DNA of 64,000 bases from JBDHWG01 sp046328525 (GCA_046328525.1 JAXLWK010000012.1:121898-185897); one strand, 5' to 3'. Shown: positions 48,635-57,539, counted from the first letter of the stretch. Numbers and translations are program-made. Notes: generated by a model from the sequence alone, not told the origin.

Positions 48635-50494
48635 ATGTTGAAACAACCTGTGCTTGACGACAACGCGCCGTGGAAGGAGCGCCTGCGGGCGGCGGTGGTG
48701 TTGAACGCGACCCTGGCCGACGCGGCGCCGACATGCGGGCTGGCGGTGACCCGCGCCAGCGGCGTCTACCAGTTGCACGCCTGGGACGTGCCGGCCGGCG
48801 CACTGCGGCCGCTGACCGCCCATCCGGAGGGCAAGCTGTTTGGCGCGCTCGCGCCGGATGGCCGCCATGTCTACTACCTGGAGGACGCGGGCGGCAACGA
48901 GATCGGCCACTACGTGCGCGTCCCCTTCGAGGGCGGCGCCCCGCAGGACATCACGCCGGACCTGCCGCCTTACGCCACGATGGGCCTCGCCATCAGCCGC
49001 TCCGGCGCGCGCCTCGGCTTCACCGTGGCGGACGCCGAGGGCTTCCACCTGTACGTGATGGACATGGGGCCGAACGGGGAGCCTGGGACGCCGCGCGCCC
49101 TGTGGCATGGACGGCGGCTCGCCGCGGGGCCGGCGCTGTCCGCTGACGGCGCTATCGCGGTCATGGCTTCCACGGAGCGCTCGGCGAAGCCGCAGTACAG
49201 CCTGGTCGCCATTGACGTGGACAGCGGCGCGGTGTTGGACGACCTGTGGGATGGGCCGGAGACGAGCATCGAGCCGAGGATGTTCTCGCCGGTCGAGGGC
49301 GACCCGCGCCTGCTGGCCGCTACCAATCGCAGTGGTGTGCGCCGCCCACTCCTGTGGAACCCGCGTAGCGGCGAGCGGCTCGACCTGGAGCTGGCCGACA
49401 TGAGCGGCGAGATGATCCCCGCCGACTGGTCGTCGGACGGCGCGCGCCTGCTGCTGATGCACGTCAACGGGGCGCAACAGCAGCTCTACACCTACGATCT
49501 CACGCGGGGCGTTCTGACCCGGCTGGCGCACCCCGGCGGGTCGTTCGGCGGTGTCTTTTTCGCGCCGGACGGCGAGATCTTCGCTAACTGGAACGACGCG
49601 ACGCACCCGAACCGGGTGATTGCCCTGGACGGAGACAGCGGCGCGCTGCGGCGCACCGTCCTGGCGGCGGGCGACGTGCCGCTGGGGCGGCCGTGGCAGT
49701 CGGTCACGTTCCCGTCGTCCGATGGCGCGACGATCCAGGCGTGGCTCGCCTTGCCAGAGGGGGAGGGGCCGTTCCCCACGATTCTGCACACCCACGGCGG
49801 CCCGACGGCGGTGCAGTTGGAGACGTTCGATCCCTGGGCGCAGGCGTGGCTCGACCACGGCTTCGCGTTCTTCAGCGTGAACTATCGCGGCTCGGTCACG
49901 TTCGGGCGCGACTTCCAGGAGAAGATCAACGGCGACCTGGGCCACTGGGAGGTGGAGGACATGGTCGCGGGGCGTGACTGGCTCGTCGCCCAGGCTATCG
50001 CCCGGCCCGATCAGATCTTCCTGACCGGCTGGTCCTACGGCGGCTACCTGACGCTGATGGGCTTGGGGGTGCGGCCCGATCTCTGGGCGGGCGGCATGGC
50101 CGGCGTCGCCATCGCCGACTGGGCAATTCAGTACGAGGATACCGCCGACACGCTCAAGGGCTACCAGGTGGCGCTGCTAGGCGGGACGCCGCAAACCGCC
50201 GCCGAGCAGTACCGCCGCAGCTCACCCATCACGTATGCCGAACACGTGCGCGCGCCGGTGCTTGTCATCCAGGGGCGCAACGACACGCGCTGCCCGGCGC
50301 GGCCGATGGTCATGTACGAGGAAAAGCTGCGCGCGCTCGGTACGCCCATCGAGGTGCACTGGTTCGACGCCGGCCACGTGGGGCCGCGGGCGCAGGTGCA
50401 GGAGTCGATCGAGCACCAGGAGCGCATGCTGCGCTTCGTCTACCGCATTTTTGATGACGTGCGTCATAGTAAAAAGGGCGACACTATGCTATAA
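48635..50494 (+). CDS. S9-family peptidase (acylaminoacyl/prolyl oligopeptidase type)
   Basis: This 619-aa serine peptidase has an N-terminal seven-bladed propeller (about 30-350; WD40-like 'GKLFGALAPDGRHVYYLED', 'PADWSSDGARLLLMHVNGA') and a C-terminal alpha/beta hydrolase domain. The triad is visible: Ser467 in 'LTGWSYGGYLTLM', Asp in 'IQGRNDTRCPARPM' and His in 'FDAGHVGPRAQVQ'. No signal peptide is present, so it likely cuts short cytoplasmic peptides. The start has GGGAG 8 bp upstream. The last codons overlap the -10 box of the next gene's promoter. Confidence 0.93.
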   Translation: MLKQPVLDDNAPWKERLRAAVVLNATLADAAPTCGLAVTRASGVYQLHAWDVPAGALRPLTAHPEGKLFGALAPDGRHVYYLEDAGGNEIGHYVRVPFEGGAPQDITPDLPPYATMGLAISRSGARLGFTVADAEGFHLYVMDMGPNGEPGTPRALWHGRRLAAGPALSADGAIAVMASTERSAKPQYSLVAIDVDSGAVLDDLWDGPETSIEPRMFSPVEGDPRLLAATNRSGVRRPLLWNPRSGERLDLELADMSGEMIPADWSSDGARLLLMHVNGAQQQLYTYDLTRGVLTRLAHPGGSFGGVFFAPDGEIFANWNDATHPNRVIALDGDSGALRRTVLAAGDVPLGRPWQSVTFPSSDGATIQAWLALPEGEGPFPTILHTHGGPTAVQLETFDPWAQAWLDHGFAFFSVNYRGSVTFGRDFQEKINGDLGHWEVEDMVAGRDWLVAQAIARPDQIFLTGWSYGGYLTLMGLGVRPDLWAGGMAGVAIADWAIQYEDTADTLKGYQVALLGGTPQTAAEQYRRSSPITYAEHVRAPVLVIQGRNDTRCPARPMVMYEEKLRALGTPIEVHWFDAGHVGPRAQVQESIEHQERMLRFVYRIFDDVRHSKKGDTML

Positions 50495-50495
50495 T
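50487..50495 (+). promoter_or_regulatory. Extended -10 promoter overlapping the S9 peptidase stop codon
   Basis: TGCTATAAT (50487-50495) is an ideal extended -10 element; its TATAAT includes the TAA stop of the peptidase gene. It probably drives the Mrp gene through a structured leader of about 220 nt. Confidence 0.6.
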
Positions 50496-50560
50496 TTCTG
50501 CCATCTGTCTCTGCTCGCTCATTATTCACTCTATGTTTGCACCGTTTTGGTCGGGGTAGT

Positions 50561-50697
50561 TTGGAGGGGCGAAGCCCCTCCAAGTTCCCTCCTTTCCATC
50601 CCTTAGTGAAGGTGGCGTGGACGCCGCCTACAAGAGGAGGGAGGATTGTGGGGGCCGCAGGCCCCCACAGCCCCCGCCAGGTAAAGTGCAAAGATAG
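50561..50697. repeat. Structured leader with dispersed repeat upstream of the Mrp gene
   Basis: It contains a perfect hairpin TTGGAGGGGC-GAA-GCCCCTCCAA (50561-50583), a hairpin TGTGGGGGCC-GCA-GGCCCCCACA (50647-50669), and GTAAAGTGCAAAGATAG. The part at 50637-50697 is repeated in inverted orientation at 63928-63989. No gene is seen in 50495-50720. Confidence 0.82.
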
Positions 50698-50720
50698 AAA
50701 ATGCACCAATGAGGTATTGA

Positions 50721-51899
50721 ATGTTTCGATTTGGGAAAAACAAGCCGGAGGGGCCAGCGGAGCCGCCCAAGTCCGGGGGCGCATCGAATACCGGCGGCCC
50801 GACCCTCGACCAGATCATGGCGGCCCTGTCTACCGTGCCGGAGCCGGAGCTGGGCCGCGACATCGTGACGCTCAAGATGGTTGAGAACGTCGTCATTGAC
50901 GGCGGGAAGGTGTCGCTCACCTACGTGCTGACGACGCCCGCCTGCCCACTGCGCGACCGTATCCGCAGCGACGTGAACGAGGCGCTGCTGAAAGTGCCGG
51001 GCGTCACGAGCGTAGACCTGCAATTCGACTCGCGCGTGCCGAAGGACAGCCAGCTCTTCCGCACCATCAACATCGGCGCGCGCAACGTCGTCGCCGTCGC
51101 CTCCGGCAAGGGCGGCGTCGGCAAGAGCACGAGCGCGGTCAACATTGCCGTGGCGCTGGCCGGGCAGGGGGCGCGGGTTGGCCTGATGGACGCCGACATC
51201 TACGGGCCGAACATCCCGATGATGCTCGGCATCTACGACCGGCCCTACGCCGAGAACAACAAGATTATCCCGCTGGAGGGCTACGGCCTGAAGGTGATGA
51301 GCATGGGCTTCCTGGTGCCGTCGGGCAAGGCCCTCGTCTGGCGCGGCCCGATGCTCCACGGCGCGATTCGCCAGTTCCTCAGCGACGTGGACTGGGGCGA
51401 CCTGGACTACTTGATCGTGGACATGCCACCGGGTACGGGCGATGTCCAGCTTAGCCTGACCCAGAGCATCCCGCTCACCGGCGCGGTCATCATCACGACG
51501 CCCCAAGCCGTGGCGCTGGACGACGTGATTCGCGGCGTGGATGCGTTCAACGCCGTCAAGCCGGCGGTGCCGGTGCTCGGCGTCGTCGAGACGATGAGCT
51601 ACTTTATCGCGCCGGACACGGGCAAGCGCTATGACATCTTTGGGCATGGCGGCGGCCAGGACATGGCGAAGAAGCTCGGCGTCCCGTTCCTGGGCGAGGT
51701 GCCGATTGACCCGCGCGTGCGCGAGGGCGGCGACATCGGCCAGCCCATCGTCGCCGTGAACCCTGAGGCGCCGGCGGCGCAAGCCTATCTCAAGATCGCG
51801 CAGCAGATCGCGGCCAAGATCAGCGTCATCAACTACACCCGGCCGCCCGACGAGAACACGGTCATGGCGGGCGACATCCCGGTCATGAAGCGGAAGTAG
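50721..51899 (+). CDS. Mrp/NBP35-type Fe-S cluster carrier ATPase without the CxxC motif
   Basis: This 392-aa protein has an N-terminal MIP18/DUF59 domain (about 30-110) and a ParA-like ATPase with the deviant P-loop 'VASGKGGVGKSTSAVNIAVA' (GKGGVGKS near 129-136), 'DADIYGPNIPMMLG' and 'DYLIVDMPPGTGDVQLSL'. The usual C-terminal CPxC that binds a bridging Fe-S cluster reads 'MSYFIAPDTGKRYDIFG' here, with no cysteines; this variant also occurs in other phyla such as cyanobacteria. It would load Fe-S clusters onto target proteins, of which complex I is an obvious one nearby. The loss of CxxC makes the cluster-binding mode uncertain. The first 25 residues are a Pro/Gly-rich stretch. Confidence 0.92.
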   Translation: MFRFGKNKPEGPAEPPKSGGASNTGGPTLDQIMAALSTVPEPELGRDIVTLKMVENVVIDGGKVSLTYVLTTPACPLRDRIRSDVNEALLKVPGVTSVDLQFDSRVPKDSQLFRTINIGARNVVAVASGKGGVGKSTSAVNIAVALAGQGARVGLMDADIYGPNIPMMLGIYDRPYAENNKIIPLEGYGLKVMSMGFLVPSGKALVWRGPMLHGAIRQFLSDVDWGDLDYLIVDMPPGTGDVQLSLTQSIPLTGAVIITTPQAVALDDVIRGVDAFNAVKPAVPVLGVVETMSYFIAPDTGKRYDIFGHGGGQDMAKKLGVPFLGEVPIDPRVREGGDIGQPIVAVNPEAPAAQAYLKIAQQIAAKISVINYTRPPDENTVMAGDIPVMKRK

Positions 51900-51956
51900 G
51901 CCAGAACAAAGGGGGCGTCGCGCGGCGCTCCCTTTGCGATTCGGGACGGGGATCGG

Positions 51957-52973
51957 ATGACGACGAAACTGGTCAACATCAGCCTGCTCGCGCTGATCGT
52001 CCTGTTGACGGCCAGCGGCCTGCTGATGCTCGTCCTCTCCCAGGGCGCAGGGCTGCTCTACGATGTTCACCGCGTCGTCGGCCTCGCCCTGCTGGCGTTC
52101 ATTCCGTGGAAGGTGGCGATTGCCTGGCGTTCGACGCGCCGCAAGCTGCGGACGGGGAGCGGCCGCGCCATTCTCCCGCTGTCGCTGCTCCTCGCCGGTG
52201 CCGCCCTCGGCTCCATCGCCCTCGTCGTCGTGTGGACGCTGAACCTGACGCCGCTGTGGGGTGTGTTCGGCTACCCGGCGCTGCTGCTGCACTGGTATAT
52301 GGCCGTGGGGCTGCTGCCGCTGTTTGCTGTCCACATCTACCGCCACTGGTATCGCCGCCCGACGGCGCGGCTGTTCCACGAGCGGCGGCAGGTGCTGCGC
52401 CTCGGCGTGTTGGGGGGAGCGGCAGTCGTCGCCTGGCTCGGCCTGACGGCCATCGCCAACGCGCGGCAGACGGCGGACGGGCTGCGGCGCTTCACAGGCT
52501 CGCGGGAGCGCGGCTCGTTCACCGGCAACGCCATGCCCGTGACGCTGCTGCTCACGGACCAGGTGCAGACGCTGGACGCGGCGGCCTGGCGTTTGAGCGT
52601 GACAGGCGCGCCGGCCGCGCCGCTCGTCCTGGGCCTGGCCGATCTGGCTGCCCTGCCGCAGGCGACGGAGACGTGGACGCTGGACTGCACCAACGGCTGG
52701 TTCAGCGCGCAGCTGTGGACGGGCGCCCGGTTGGGCGACGTGCTGGTGCTGGCGGGCGCGGCGAACGATGCGGCGGTCGTGCAGGTGGTGTCGGTGACGG
52801 GACATAGCGTGACGCTGCCGCTGGCGCAGGCGCGCGAGGCGTTGCTGGCGACGCACGTGGGCGGTGAGCCACTCACCGCGGCCCACGGCGCGCCGCTGCG
52901 GCTGGCGCACCCGAATCTACGCGGCTGGCTGTGGATCAAGTGGGTGAGCGAGATACGTGTGTTGGCCGGGTAA
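51957..52973 (+). CDS. Membrane-anchored molybdopterin oxidoreductase (SUOX/YedY-like fold)
   Basis: This 338-aa protein joins a membrane domain of about four to five helices (residues 5-160) to a sulfite-oxidase-type molybdopterin domain. In the catalytic part 'WTLDCTNGWFSAQLWTGARL' carries the Mo-binding Cys244 and 'PLRLAHPNLRGWLWIKWVSE' the conserved C-terminal motif. The membrane part has His in 'YDVHRVVGLALL', 'LLHWYMAVG' and 'VHIYRHWYRR', spaced as in b-type cytochromes, so it may bind haem. It looks like an MsrQ/MsrP-type pair in one chain, although a Tat signal is absent because the enzyme is anchored. Substrate (sulfite, methionine sulfoxide or another S/N-oxide) is unknown. Confidence 0.82.
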   Translation: MTTKLVNISLLALIVLLTASGLLMLVLSQGAGLLYDVHRVVGLALLAFIPWKVAIAWRSTRRKLRTGSGRAILPLSLLLAGAALGSIALVVVWTLNLTPLWGVFGYPALLLHWYMAVGLLPLFAVHIYRHWYRRPTARLFHERRQVLRLGVLGGAAVVAWLGLTAIANARQTADGLRRFTGSRERGSFTGNAMPVTLLLTDQVQTLDAAAWRLSVTGAPAAPLVLGLADLAALPQATETWTLDCTNGWFSAQLWTGARLGDVLVLAGAANDAAVVQVVSVTGHSVTLPLAQAREALLATHVGGEPLTAAHGAPLRLAHPNLRGWLWIKWVSEIRVLAG

Positions 52974-53420
52974 GAGATTGGAGCACGAAAACCGCGAAAG
53001 CCCGCGAAACACGCGAAAGGTTTTCGCCGCGCGGTTCCGTTTGGCGTCTTTCCGGGATATAATGGTCCTGTGTGATCTGGTCGGTGTCGTGGTGTGCTAT
53101 ACGGCCGATGAGAGAACTGTAGTGGCGACTTCCAGTCGCTCTTGCGGCCGCAGAACGACTAAAGTCGTCACTACATAACCCTCAATTCAACGTTGATAGA
53201 CTACTACGAGACCCTCAAGCCGAGTGACACATGCGCCGACACTAGAACACGCCACGCTGTCATTGCGAGGCCCCAATGCCATATGGCGGCATGGGCCGGC
53301 ACAATAAAGGTCAGCTGTCGCCCTGAGCGCAGCGAAGGGCCCCCCCACAGCACCCGGGGATGCTGAGCGGAGCGAAGCATGACAGCCCAGGGTTATTTTC
53401 AAGGGAGAGGGGGTTTCGCT
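52974..53420. repeat. Gene-free repeat-rich gap
   Basis: This gap holds a CGCGAAAG-type tract (52983-53030), a TATAAT at 53058-53063 with no clear -35, and a cloverleaf-like palindrome (53119-53174; outer arms GTAGTGGCGACTT and AAGTCGTCACTAC, each flanked by a smaller CGACTT/AGTCG hairpin). Fragments of the 'CATTGCGAG' and 'GGCGGCATG' families already seen at 7264-8290 are also present. No open frame in it looks like a gene. Confidence 0.7.
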
Positions 53421-53672
53421 ATGCAGCAGATTCTTTTCGATGTCTTCCTGATTGTGCTTGTGCTGTGGCCCGTGGCGGCGGGGGTCAGCTACATGAAGGA
53501 CCGCCAGCGCCTCGCCACCAAGATGCGCCGCCGCCGCGAGGCCGAGGGGCGCATGGAGTCCGACGCCACCCGCCCCGCCTGGCATGACTACCGTCAGAAG
53601 TACAAGCAGATCGCCCGGGAGAGGGAACAGGCGGCTCAGACGCAGAAGCCGGCGGATCGCCCATCGGACTGA
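53421..53672 (+). CDS. Small single-pass membrane protein, unknown function
   Basis: This 83-aa protein has one N-terminal hydrophobic segment ('ILFDVFLIVLVLWPVAAGVS') followed by a charged helix rich in Arg, Glu and Gln and a polar tail. The start at 53421 is preferred over 53379 because a purine-rich AAGGGAGAGG precedes it and the hydrophobic segment then starts at residue 3. No family was recognised. The coding pattern (high GC third position) and the clean end 73 bp before cobO support a real gene, but homologues should be checked. Confidence 0.55.
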   Translation: MQQILFDVFLIVLVLWPVAAGVSYMKDRQRLATKMRRRREAEGRMESDATRPAWHDYRQKYKQIAREREQAAQTQKPADRPSD

Positions 53673-53745
53673 CCCTCCCCGCGAAAGAATTGACCCCCTG
53701 CCTACATCACAATAGCGGCACACGCTTTCATCCTAAGGAGTCATC

Positions 53746-54312
53746 ATGGTCGAGCAGGAGACGCTGCGCACCCCACCGCGCGAGCGGCGGCGCGGTCTTG
53801 TCGCGGTGAACACGGGGGATGGCAAGGGGAAGACAACGGCGGCGCTGGGTACGGTCGTGCGCGCCGTCGGCTACGGCTGGAAGGTGCTGATCGTCCAGTT
53901 CATCAAGGGGACGTGGCAGTACGGGGAAATGGTCGGCGTCGGCTACCTGCCAGGCGTGCGGCTGGAACGCATGGGCGCGGGCTTCTACAAGATCATGGGC
54001 GACCAGTTGCCGGAGGAGGTGCACCGGCAGGCGGCGGCCGAGGCGCTGGGGCTGGCGCGGGACGGGATGGCGTCGGGCGAGTGGGACATGATCGTGCTCG
54101 ACGAAATCAACGTGGCGATGCAGACCGGCCTGCTGCCCGTGGCGGACGTGCTGGCGCTCATTGACGCCAAGCCGAGCTACCTGCACCTGTTCATGACCGG
54201 GCGCGGCGCGCCGCCGGAGCTTGTCGAGCGCGCCGACCTGGTGACGGAGATGCGCGAGATCAAGCACCCCTACCAGAGCGGTATCCTGGCCCAGAAGGGC
54301 TTTGACTACTAA
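53746..54312 (+). CDS. cobO: Cob(I)yrinic acid a,c-diamide adenosyltransferase (CobO/BtuR)
   Basis: This 188-aa P-loop enzyme adenosylates corrinoids using ATP. 'VAVNTGDGKGKTTAALGTVV' is the P-loop, with 'AVGYGWKVLIVQFIKGTWQY' and 'DMIVLDEINVAMQTGLLPVA' as family motifs and 'LHLFMTGRGAPPELVERADL' near the end. The start follows CCTAAGGAGTCATC. No other cobalamin synthesis gene and no cobalamin riboswitch is nearby, so it probably serves B12 salvage. A strong terminator lies 6 bp after the stop. Confidence 0.95.
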   Translation: MVEQETLRTPPRERRRGLVAVNTGDGKGKTTAALGTVVRAVGYGWKVLIVQFIKGTWQYGEMVGVGYLPGVRLERMGAGFYKIMGDQLPEEVHRQAAAEALGLARDGMASGEWDMIVLDEINVAMQTGLLPVADVLALIDAKPSYLHLFMTGRGAPPELVERADLVTEMREIKHPYQSGILAQKGFDY

Positions 54313-54317
54313 ATGAC

Positions 54318-54360
54318 GGGAGGGCGTAGGGTCACGCGTGACTCTACGCCCTCCCTTTTT
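54318..54360 (+). terminator. Intrinsic terminator of cobO
   Basis: A perfect 12-bp stem GGGAGGGCGTAG (54318-54329) / CTACGCCCTCCC (54344-54355) is capped by a further palindrome GTCACG/CGTGAC and followed at once by TTTTT. It separates cobO from the convergent YceI gene. Confidence 0.95.
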
Positions 54361-54378
54361 CTCTCTCGCCTCGTCGCG

Positions 54379-55200
54379 TCAGCCGATGTTGAACTGGGTG
54401 TCTATCTCGAGACGGATGTTGTCCTCAATGCTCAGGACGCGCGGCACCCTGGGCTGATTCATGCCGAAGTCGGCAAATTGCACCGCCGTCTTGGCCGTGC
54501 CCTTGAATGTATTGCCATCCACCGTGCCTGTCACATCCCAGGTAACGGGCTTCGTCGTGCCGTGAACAGTCATGTCGCCGGTGATCTGGAAGGTCAGGGG
54601 GCCGGACTTGGGCAGCGGCGTCGGCAGGCCCTTGACCTCGGTCGGCACGAACTCGGCGGTGGGGAACTTGTCCGTTTCCAGCGTGCTGCGCTTGATGAAG
54701 CCGTCGCGCATGGGCTGGTCGGTTGCGAGCGAGTTGACGTCCACAATAATCTTCGACTGGCCCTTGTCAACCTTGGCATCCTGCCCGATGACGATCGTAC
54801 CCTTGACGCCCTTGGTCTTGCCCACGGCATCGTTGGGCAGGTTATTGCCGGCCAGCTGCTCCTTGACGAGGAAACGCGCCTCGCTGCCATCCGGAACGAG
54901 GGTCAGCCTAAGGGCGCCGGCGGCGCTTGCGGCGGGGGCCGCCGCGGCGGCTGTTGTCGGGGCGGCGGTCTTCGCGGCCGCGGTTGGTTGAGCCGGCGCC
55001 GTCGTGGGCGCGGCCGCCTTCGGGGCGGCGGTTGGTTGAGCGGGCGCCGTCGTTGGCGCAGCGGGTTGAGATTTGGCGGCGGGGGCTGTGGTAGGCGCGG
55101 CAGCCGGGGCGGACGCTGGAGCCGCCGTGTTGGCGCCACCGCAGGCTGCCACGACGAGGGCGACCAGGGCGAGCGCTACCACAATCATTGATCGAACCAT
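54379..55200 (-). CDS. YceI-family lipoprotein with Ala/Pro/Thr linker
   Basis: This 273-aa lipoprotein starts at the ATG after CAGGAGATAAC. A lipobox 'ALVVAAC' gives the lipid-modified Cys near residue 20. An Ala/Pro/Thr/Lys linker follows to about residue 92, and then a YceI-like beta-barrel domain ('DGSEARFLVKEQLAGNNLP', 'NSLATDQPMRDGFIKRSTLE', 'FPTAEFVPTEVKGL', 'GDMTVHGTTKPVTWDV', 'ALSIEDNI'-type end). YceI proteins bind isoprenoid or lipid-like ligands in a lipocalin-like cavity. The gene is the only minus-strand gene between 46.3 kb and the window end and is isolated by the terminator and by the pdh promoter region. Confidence 0.9.
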   Translation of the reverse strand: MVRSMIVVALALVALVVAACGGANTAAPASAPAAAPTTAPAAKSQPAAPTTAPAQPTAAPKAAAPTTAPAQPTAAAKTAAPTTAAAAAPAASAAGALRLTLVPDGSEARFLVKEQLAGNNLPNDAVGKTKGVKGTIVIGQDAKVDKGQSKIIVDVNSLATDQPMRDGFIKRSTLETDKFPTAEFVPTEVKGLPTPLPKSGPLTFQITGDMTVHGTTKPVTWDVTGTVDGNTFKGTAKTAVQFADFGMNQPRVPRVLSIEDNIRLEIDTQFNIG

Positions 55201-55307
55201 GTTATCTCCTGTGCATAAACCAATCTCGTACAAAATATCCTAAAAGCCTGAAGAAGAGGTAAACAACGCATGAGAACTAGATAAGTGTTCTGGCGCTGAA
55301 AGTCGCT

Positions 55308-55336
55308 TGACCGGTTTGACACGCTCGCCTATAATC
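55308..55336 (+). promoter_or_regulatory. Promoter of the pyruvate dehydrogenase operon
   Basis: TTGACC (55308-55313), a 17-bp spacer and TATAAT (55331-55336). The leader of about 165 nt contains an 8-bp stem CGCGCGGC-TTGAC-GCCGCGCG (55378-55398), which could affect expression. Confidence 0.75.
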
Positions 55337-55509
55337 ACTATGTTACCCGTTATTCTGCAATTCTCCACGCATGCGACGCGCGGCTTGACGCCGCGCGGCT
55401 GCGTGTCAAAGGGGCAACGGACGCTCATGCGCGCCGCGTATGCGATGAGCCATCACGCTCGGCAGGCCGGCGCGGTTCTATACATCTGGATCGAGGGAGG
55501 ACAAGGCGC

Positions 55510-56544
55510 ATGGCTGCTGCGACGGAGATCCACACGTTAAGCAAAGCCAAACTGCGGGACATGCTCCGGCAGATGATGCTCATTCGAGAGTTTGAGGACA
55601 AGACCGCCGAGTGGTACGCGCGTGGCCGCATCGCCGGCTTCGTGCACCTGTACAACGGCCAGGAGGCGAACGCCGTGGGCATCGCCGCCGCCCTGGAGCC
55701 GGGCGACGTGCTCATGTCGCACTACCGCGACCACGGCCACGCTATCGCCAAGGGCGCGGATGTGAAGGCGTCCATGGCCGAGCTGTTCGGCAAGACCACG
55801 GGGCTGGTGCACGGCAAGGGCGGCTCGATGCACTTCTTTGACTACGAGAACGGGTACTGGGGCGGCTACGCCATCGTGGCCGGCCAGATTCCGCTCGCCG
55901 TCGGCGTCGCCTTCGCCTTTCAGCAGCGTAAAGAGGGGCACGTGGTGGCCGTTATCATGGGTGATGCCGCCACGGCCAACGGCTACTTCCACGAGTCGCT
56001 CAACATTGCCAAGCTCTGGAATGTCCCGTGCATCTTCATCGTCGAGAACAACCAGTACGGCATGGGCACTGCGGTCAAGACCCACTCCGCCGTGCAGGAC
56101 ATCTCGGCGAAGGCAGCGGCCTACGACATCCCGGCCGTCCGCGTGGACGGCATGGACGTGATGGCCGTCTACGAGGCTATGAAGCAGGCCGTCGAGTACA
56201 GCCGCTCCGGCCAGGGGCCGACGTTCGTGGAAACGGTGACGTACCGCTTCCGCGGCCACTCCATGGCCGACCCGGTGCGCTACCGCGAAAAGGAAGAAGA
56301 AGAGCATTGGCGCCACCGCGATCCGATCGCCCTGTTCCGCCAGCGCCTCATCGAGGAGGGCGTCATCTCCGAGCGCACGGCGCGCAAGATGGAGGATGAC
56401 GTGCGCCGCGAGATCGAGGAGGCGGTGCGCTTCGCCGAGGCCAGCCCCACCCCGCCGCTCAGCGCCCTCTACACGGACGTGTACGTAGATCAGCCAGAGC
56501 TTCCCAACGCAGCCATCCTGACGAAAGACGGCTGGACGAAGTAA
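55510..56544 (+). CDS. pdhA: 2-oxoacid (pyruvate) dehydrogenase E1 component, alpha subunit
   Basis: This 344-aa TPP enzyme subunit has 'LIREFEDKTAEWYARGRIAG', 'MSHYRDHGHAIAKGADVKAS', 'LVHGKGGSMHFFDYENGYWG' and the TPP motif 'GDAATANGYFHESLNIAKLW' ending in 'IFIVENNQYGM'. The phosphorylation-loop region 'TVTYRFRGHSMADPVRYREK' is also typical. With PdhB it decarboxylates pyruvate and transfers the acetyl group to the E2 lipoyl arm. Acetoin dehydrogenase is a close alternative, but the E2 and E3 context fits pyruvate. The start follows GGGAGGACAAGGCGC, and pdhB begins 14 bp after the stop. Confidence 0.93.
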   Translation: MAAATEIHTLSKAKLRDMLRQMMLIREFEDKTAEWYARGRIAGFVHLYNGQEANAVGIAAALEPGDVLMSHYRDHGHAIAKGADVKASMAELFGKTTGLVHGKGGSMHFFDYENGYWGGYAIVAGQIPLAVGVAFAFQQRKEGHVVAVIMGDAATANGYFHESLNIAKLWNVPCIFIVENNQYGMGTAVKTHSAVQDISAKAAAYDIPAVRVDGMDVMAVYEAMKQAVEYSRSGQGPTFVETVTYRFRGHSMADPVRYREKEEEEHWRHRDPIALFRQRLIEEGVISERTARKMEDDVRREIEEAVRFAEASPTPPLSALYTDVYVDQPELPNAAILTKDGWTK

Positions 56545-56558
56545 GCCACGAGGATTCC

Positions 56559-57539
56559 ATGCCTGTACGAACCTATCTTGAGGCGATTACAGATGCGCTG
56601 CGCGAGGAGATGAATCGCGACGAGCGTATCTTTATCATGGGCGAGGATGTGTGCGCCTACGGCGGCTCCTACGCCGTGACCGGGCGTCTGTGCGATGAGT
56701 TTGGCCCGCAGCGCGTGCGGGACACGCCGATTGCCGAGGGCGGCATCGCCGGCGTGGCGACAGGCGCGGCGATGGGCGGCATGCGCCCGGTGTGCGAGAT
56801 CATGACTATCAACTTCGCCCTGCTGGCGATGGACGCCATCATCAATCACGCGGCGAAGGTGCATTACATGTTCGGCGGCAAGGTCAAAGCGCCGGTCATC
56901 TTCCGCACCGCCGGCGGCGCCGGCGCTCAGCTCGGCGCGACCCACGCCCAGAACTTCGAGGTCTACTTTGCCCACGCGCCGGGGCTGAAGGTTCTGACGC
57001 CGGCCTTCCCGGCCGACGCCAAGGGTCTCATGAAGATGGCGCTGCGCCAGGACGACCCGATCCTCTTCATCGAAAGCACCGGCCTCTACCGCACGCGCGG
57101 TGAGGTGCCGGAGGGCGACTTCACAACCCCGATTGGTGTGGCGCGCGTCGCCCGGCCGGGCAAGGACGTGACGCTCATCTCGTACTCGCGCATGGTGCTC
57201 GTCGCCATGCAGGCGGCGGAGCAGCTCGCCAAGATGGGCGTGGACGCCGAGGTCATTGACCTGCGCTGCCTGCGCCCGTGGGACGCGGCGACGGTGATCG
57301 AGTCGATCAAGAAGACGAACCGCGGCGTCATCATCGAAGAGGACTGGCAGTCGTATGGCGTGGGCGCGGAGATCGCGGCGACGGTCATGCGCGAGGCGTT
57401 CGACTACCTGGACGGGCCGATCGAGCGCGTGGGGCTGGCCGAGGTTCCGCTGCCATATGCCCGCGAGCTGGAACAGGCCGCCATGCCTAAGCCACAGAAT
57501 GTGATAGATAAGCTGCGGGAAATGCGCGTTATCCGTTAG
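56559..57539 (+). CDS. pdhB: 2-oxoacid (pyruvate) dehydrogenase E1 component, beta subunit
   Basis: This 326-aa transketolase-like subunit shows 'ITDALREEMNRDERIFIMGE', 'DVCAYGGSYAVTGRLCDEFG', 'DTPIAEGGIAGVATGAAMGG' and the C-terminal transketolase domain 'VEVIDLRCLRPWDAATVIES'. It pairs with PdhA to form the heterotetrameric E1. The spacing to the E2 gene is tight. Confidence 0.94.
   Translation: MPVRTYLEAITDALREEMNRDERIFIMGEDVCAYGGSYAVTGRLCDEFGPQRVRDTPIAEGGIAGVATGAAMGGMRPVCEIMTINFALLAMDAIINHAAKVHYMFGGKVKAPVIFRTAGGAGAQLGATHAQNFEVYFAHAPGLKVLTPAFPADAKGLMKMALRQDDPILFIESTGLYRTRGEVPEGDFTTPIGVARVARPGKDVTLISYSRMVLVAMQAAEQLAKMGVDAEVIDLRCLRPWDAATVIESIKKTNRGVIIEEDWQSYGVGAEIAATVMREAFDYLDGPIERVGLAEVPLPYARELEQAAMPKPQNVIDKLREMRVIR

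Noticed and set aside
53673..53745. Cobalamin riboswitch ahead of cobO
   Set aside because: The 73-bp gap is too short and has no B12-box-like element or suitable stems.
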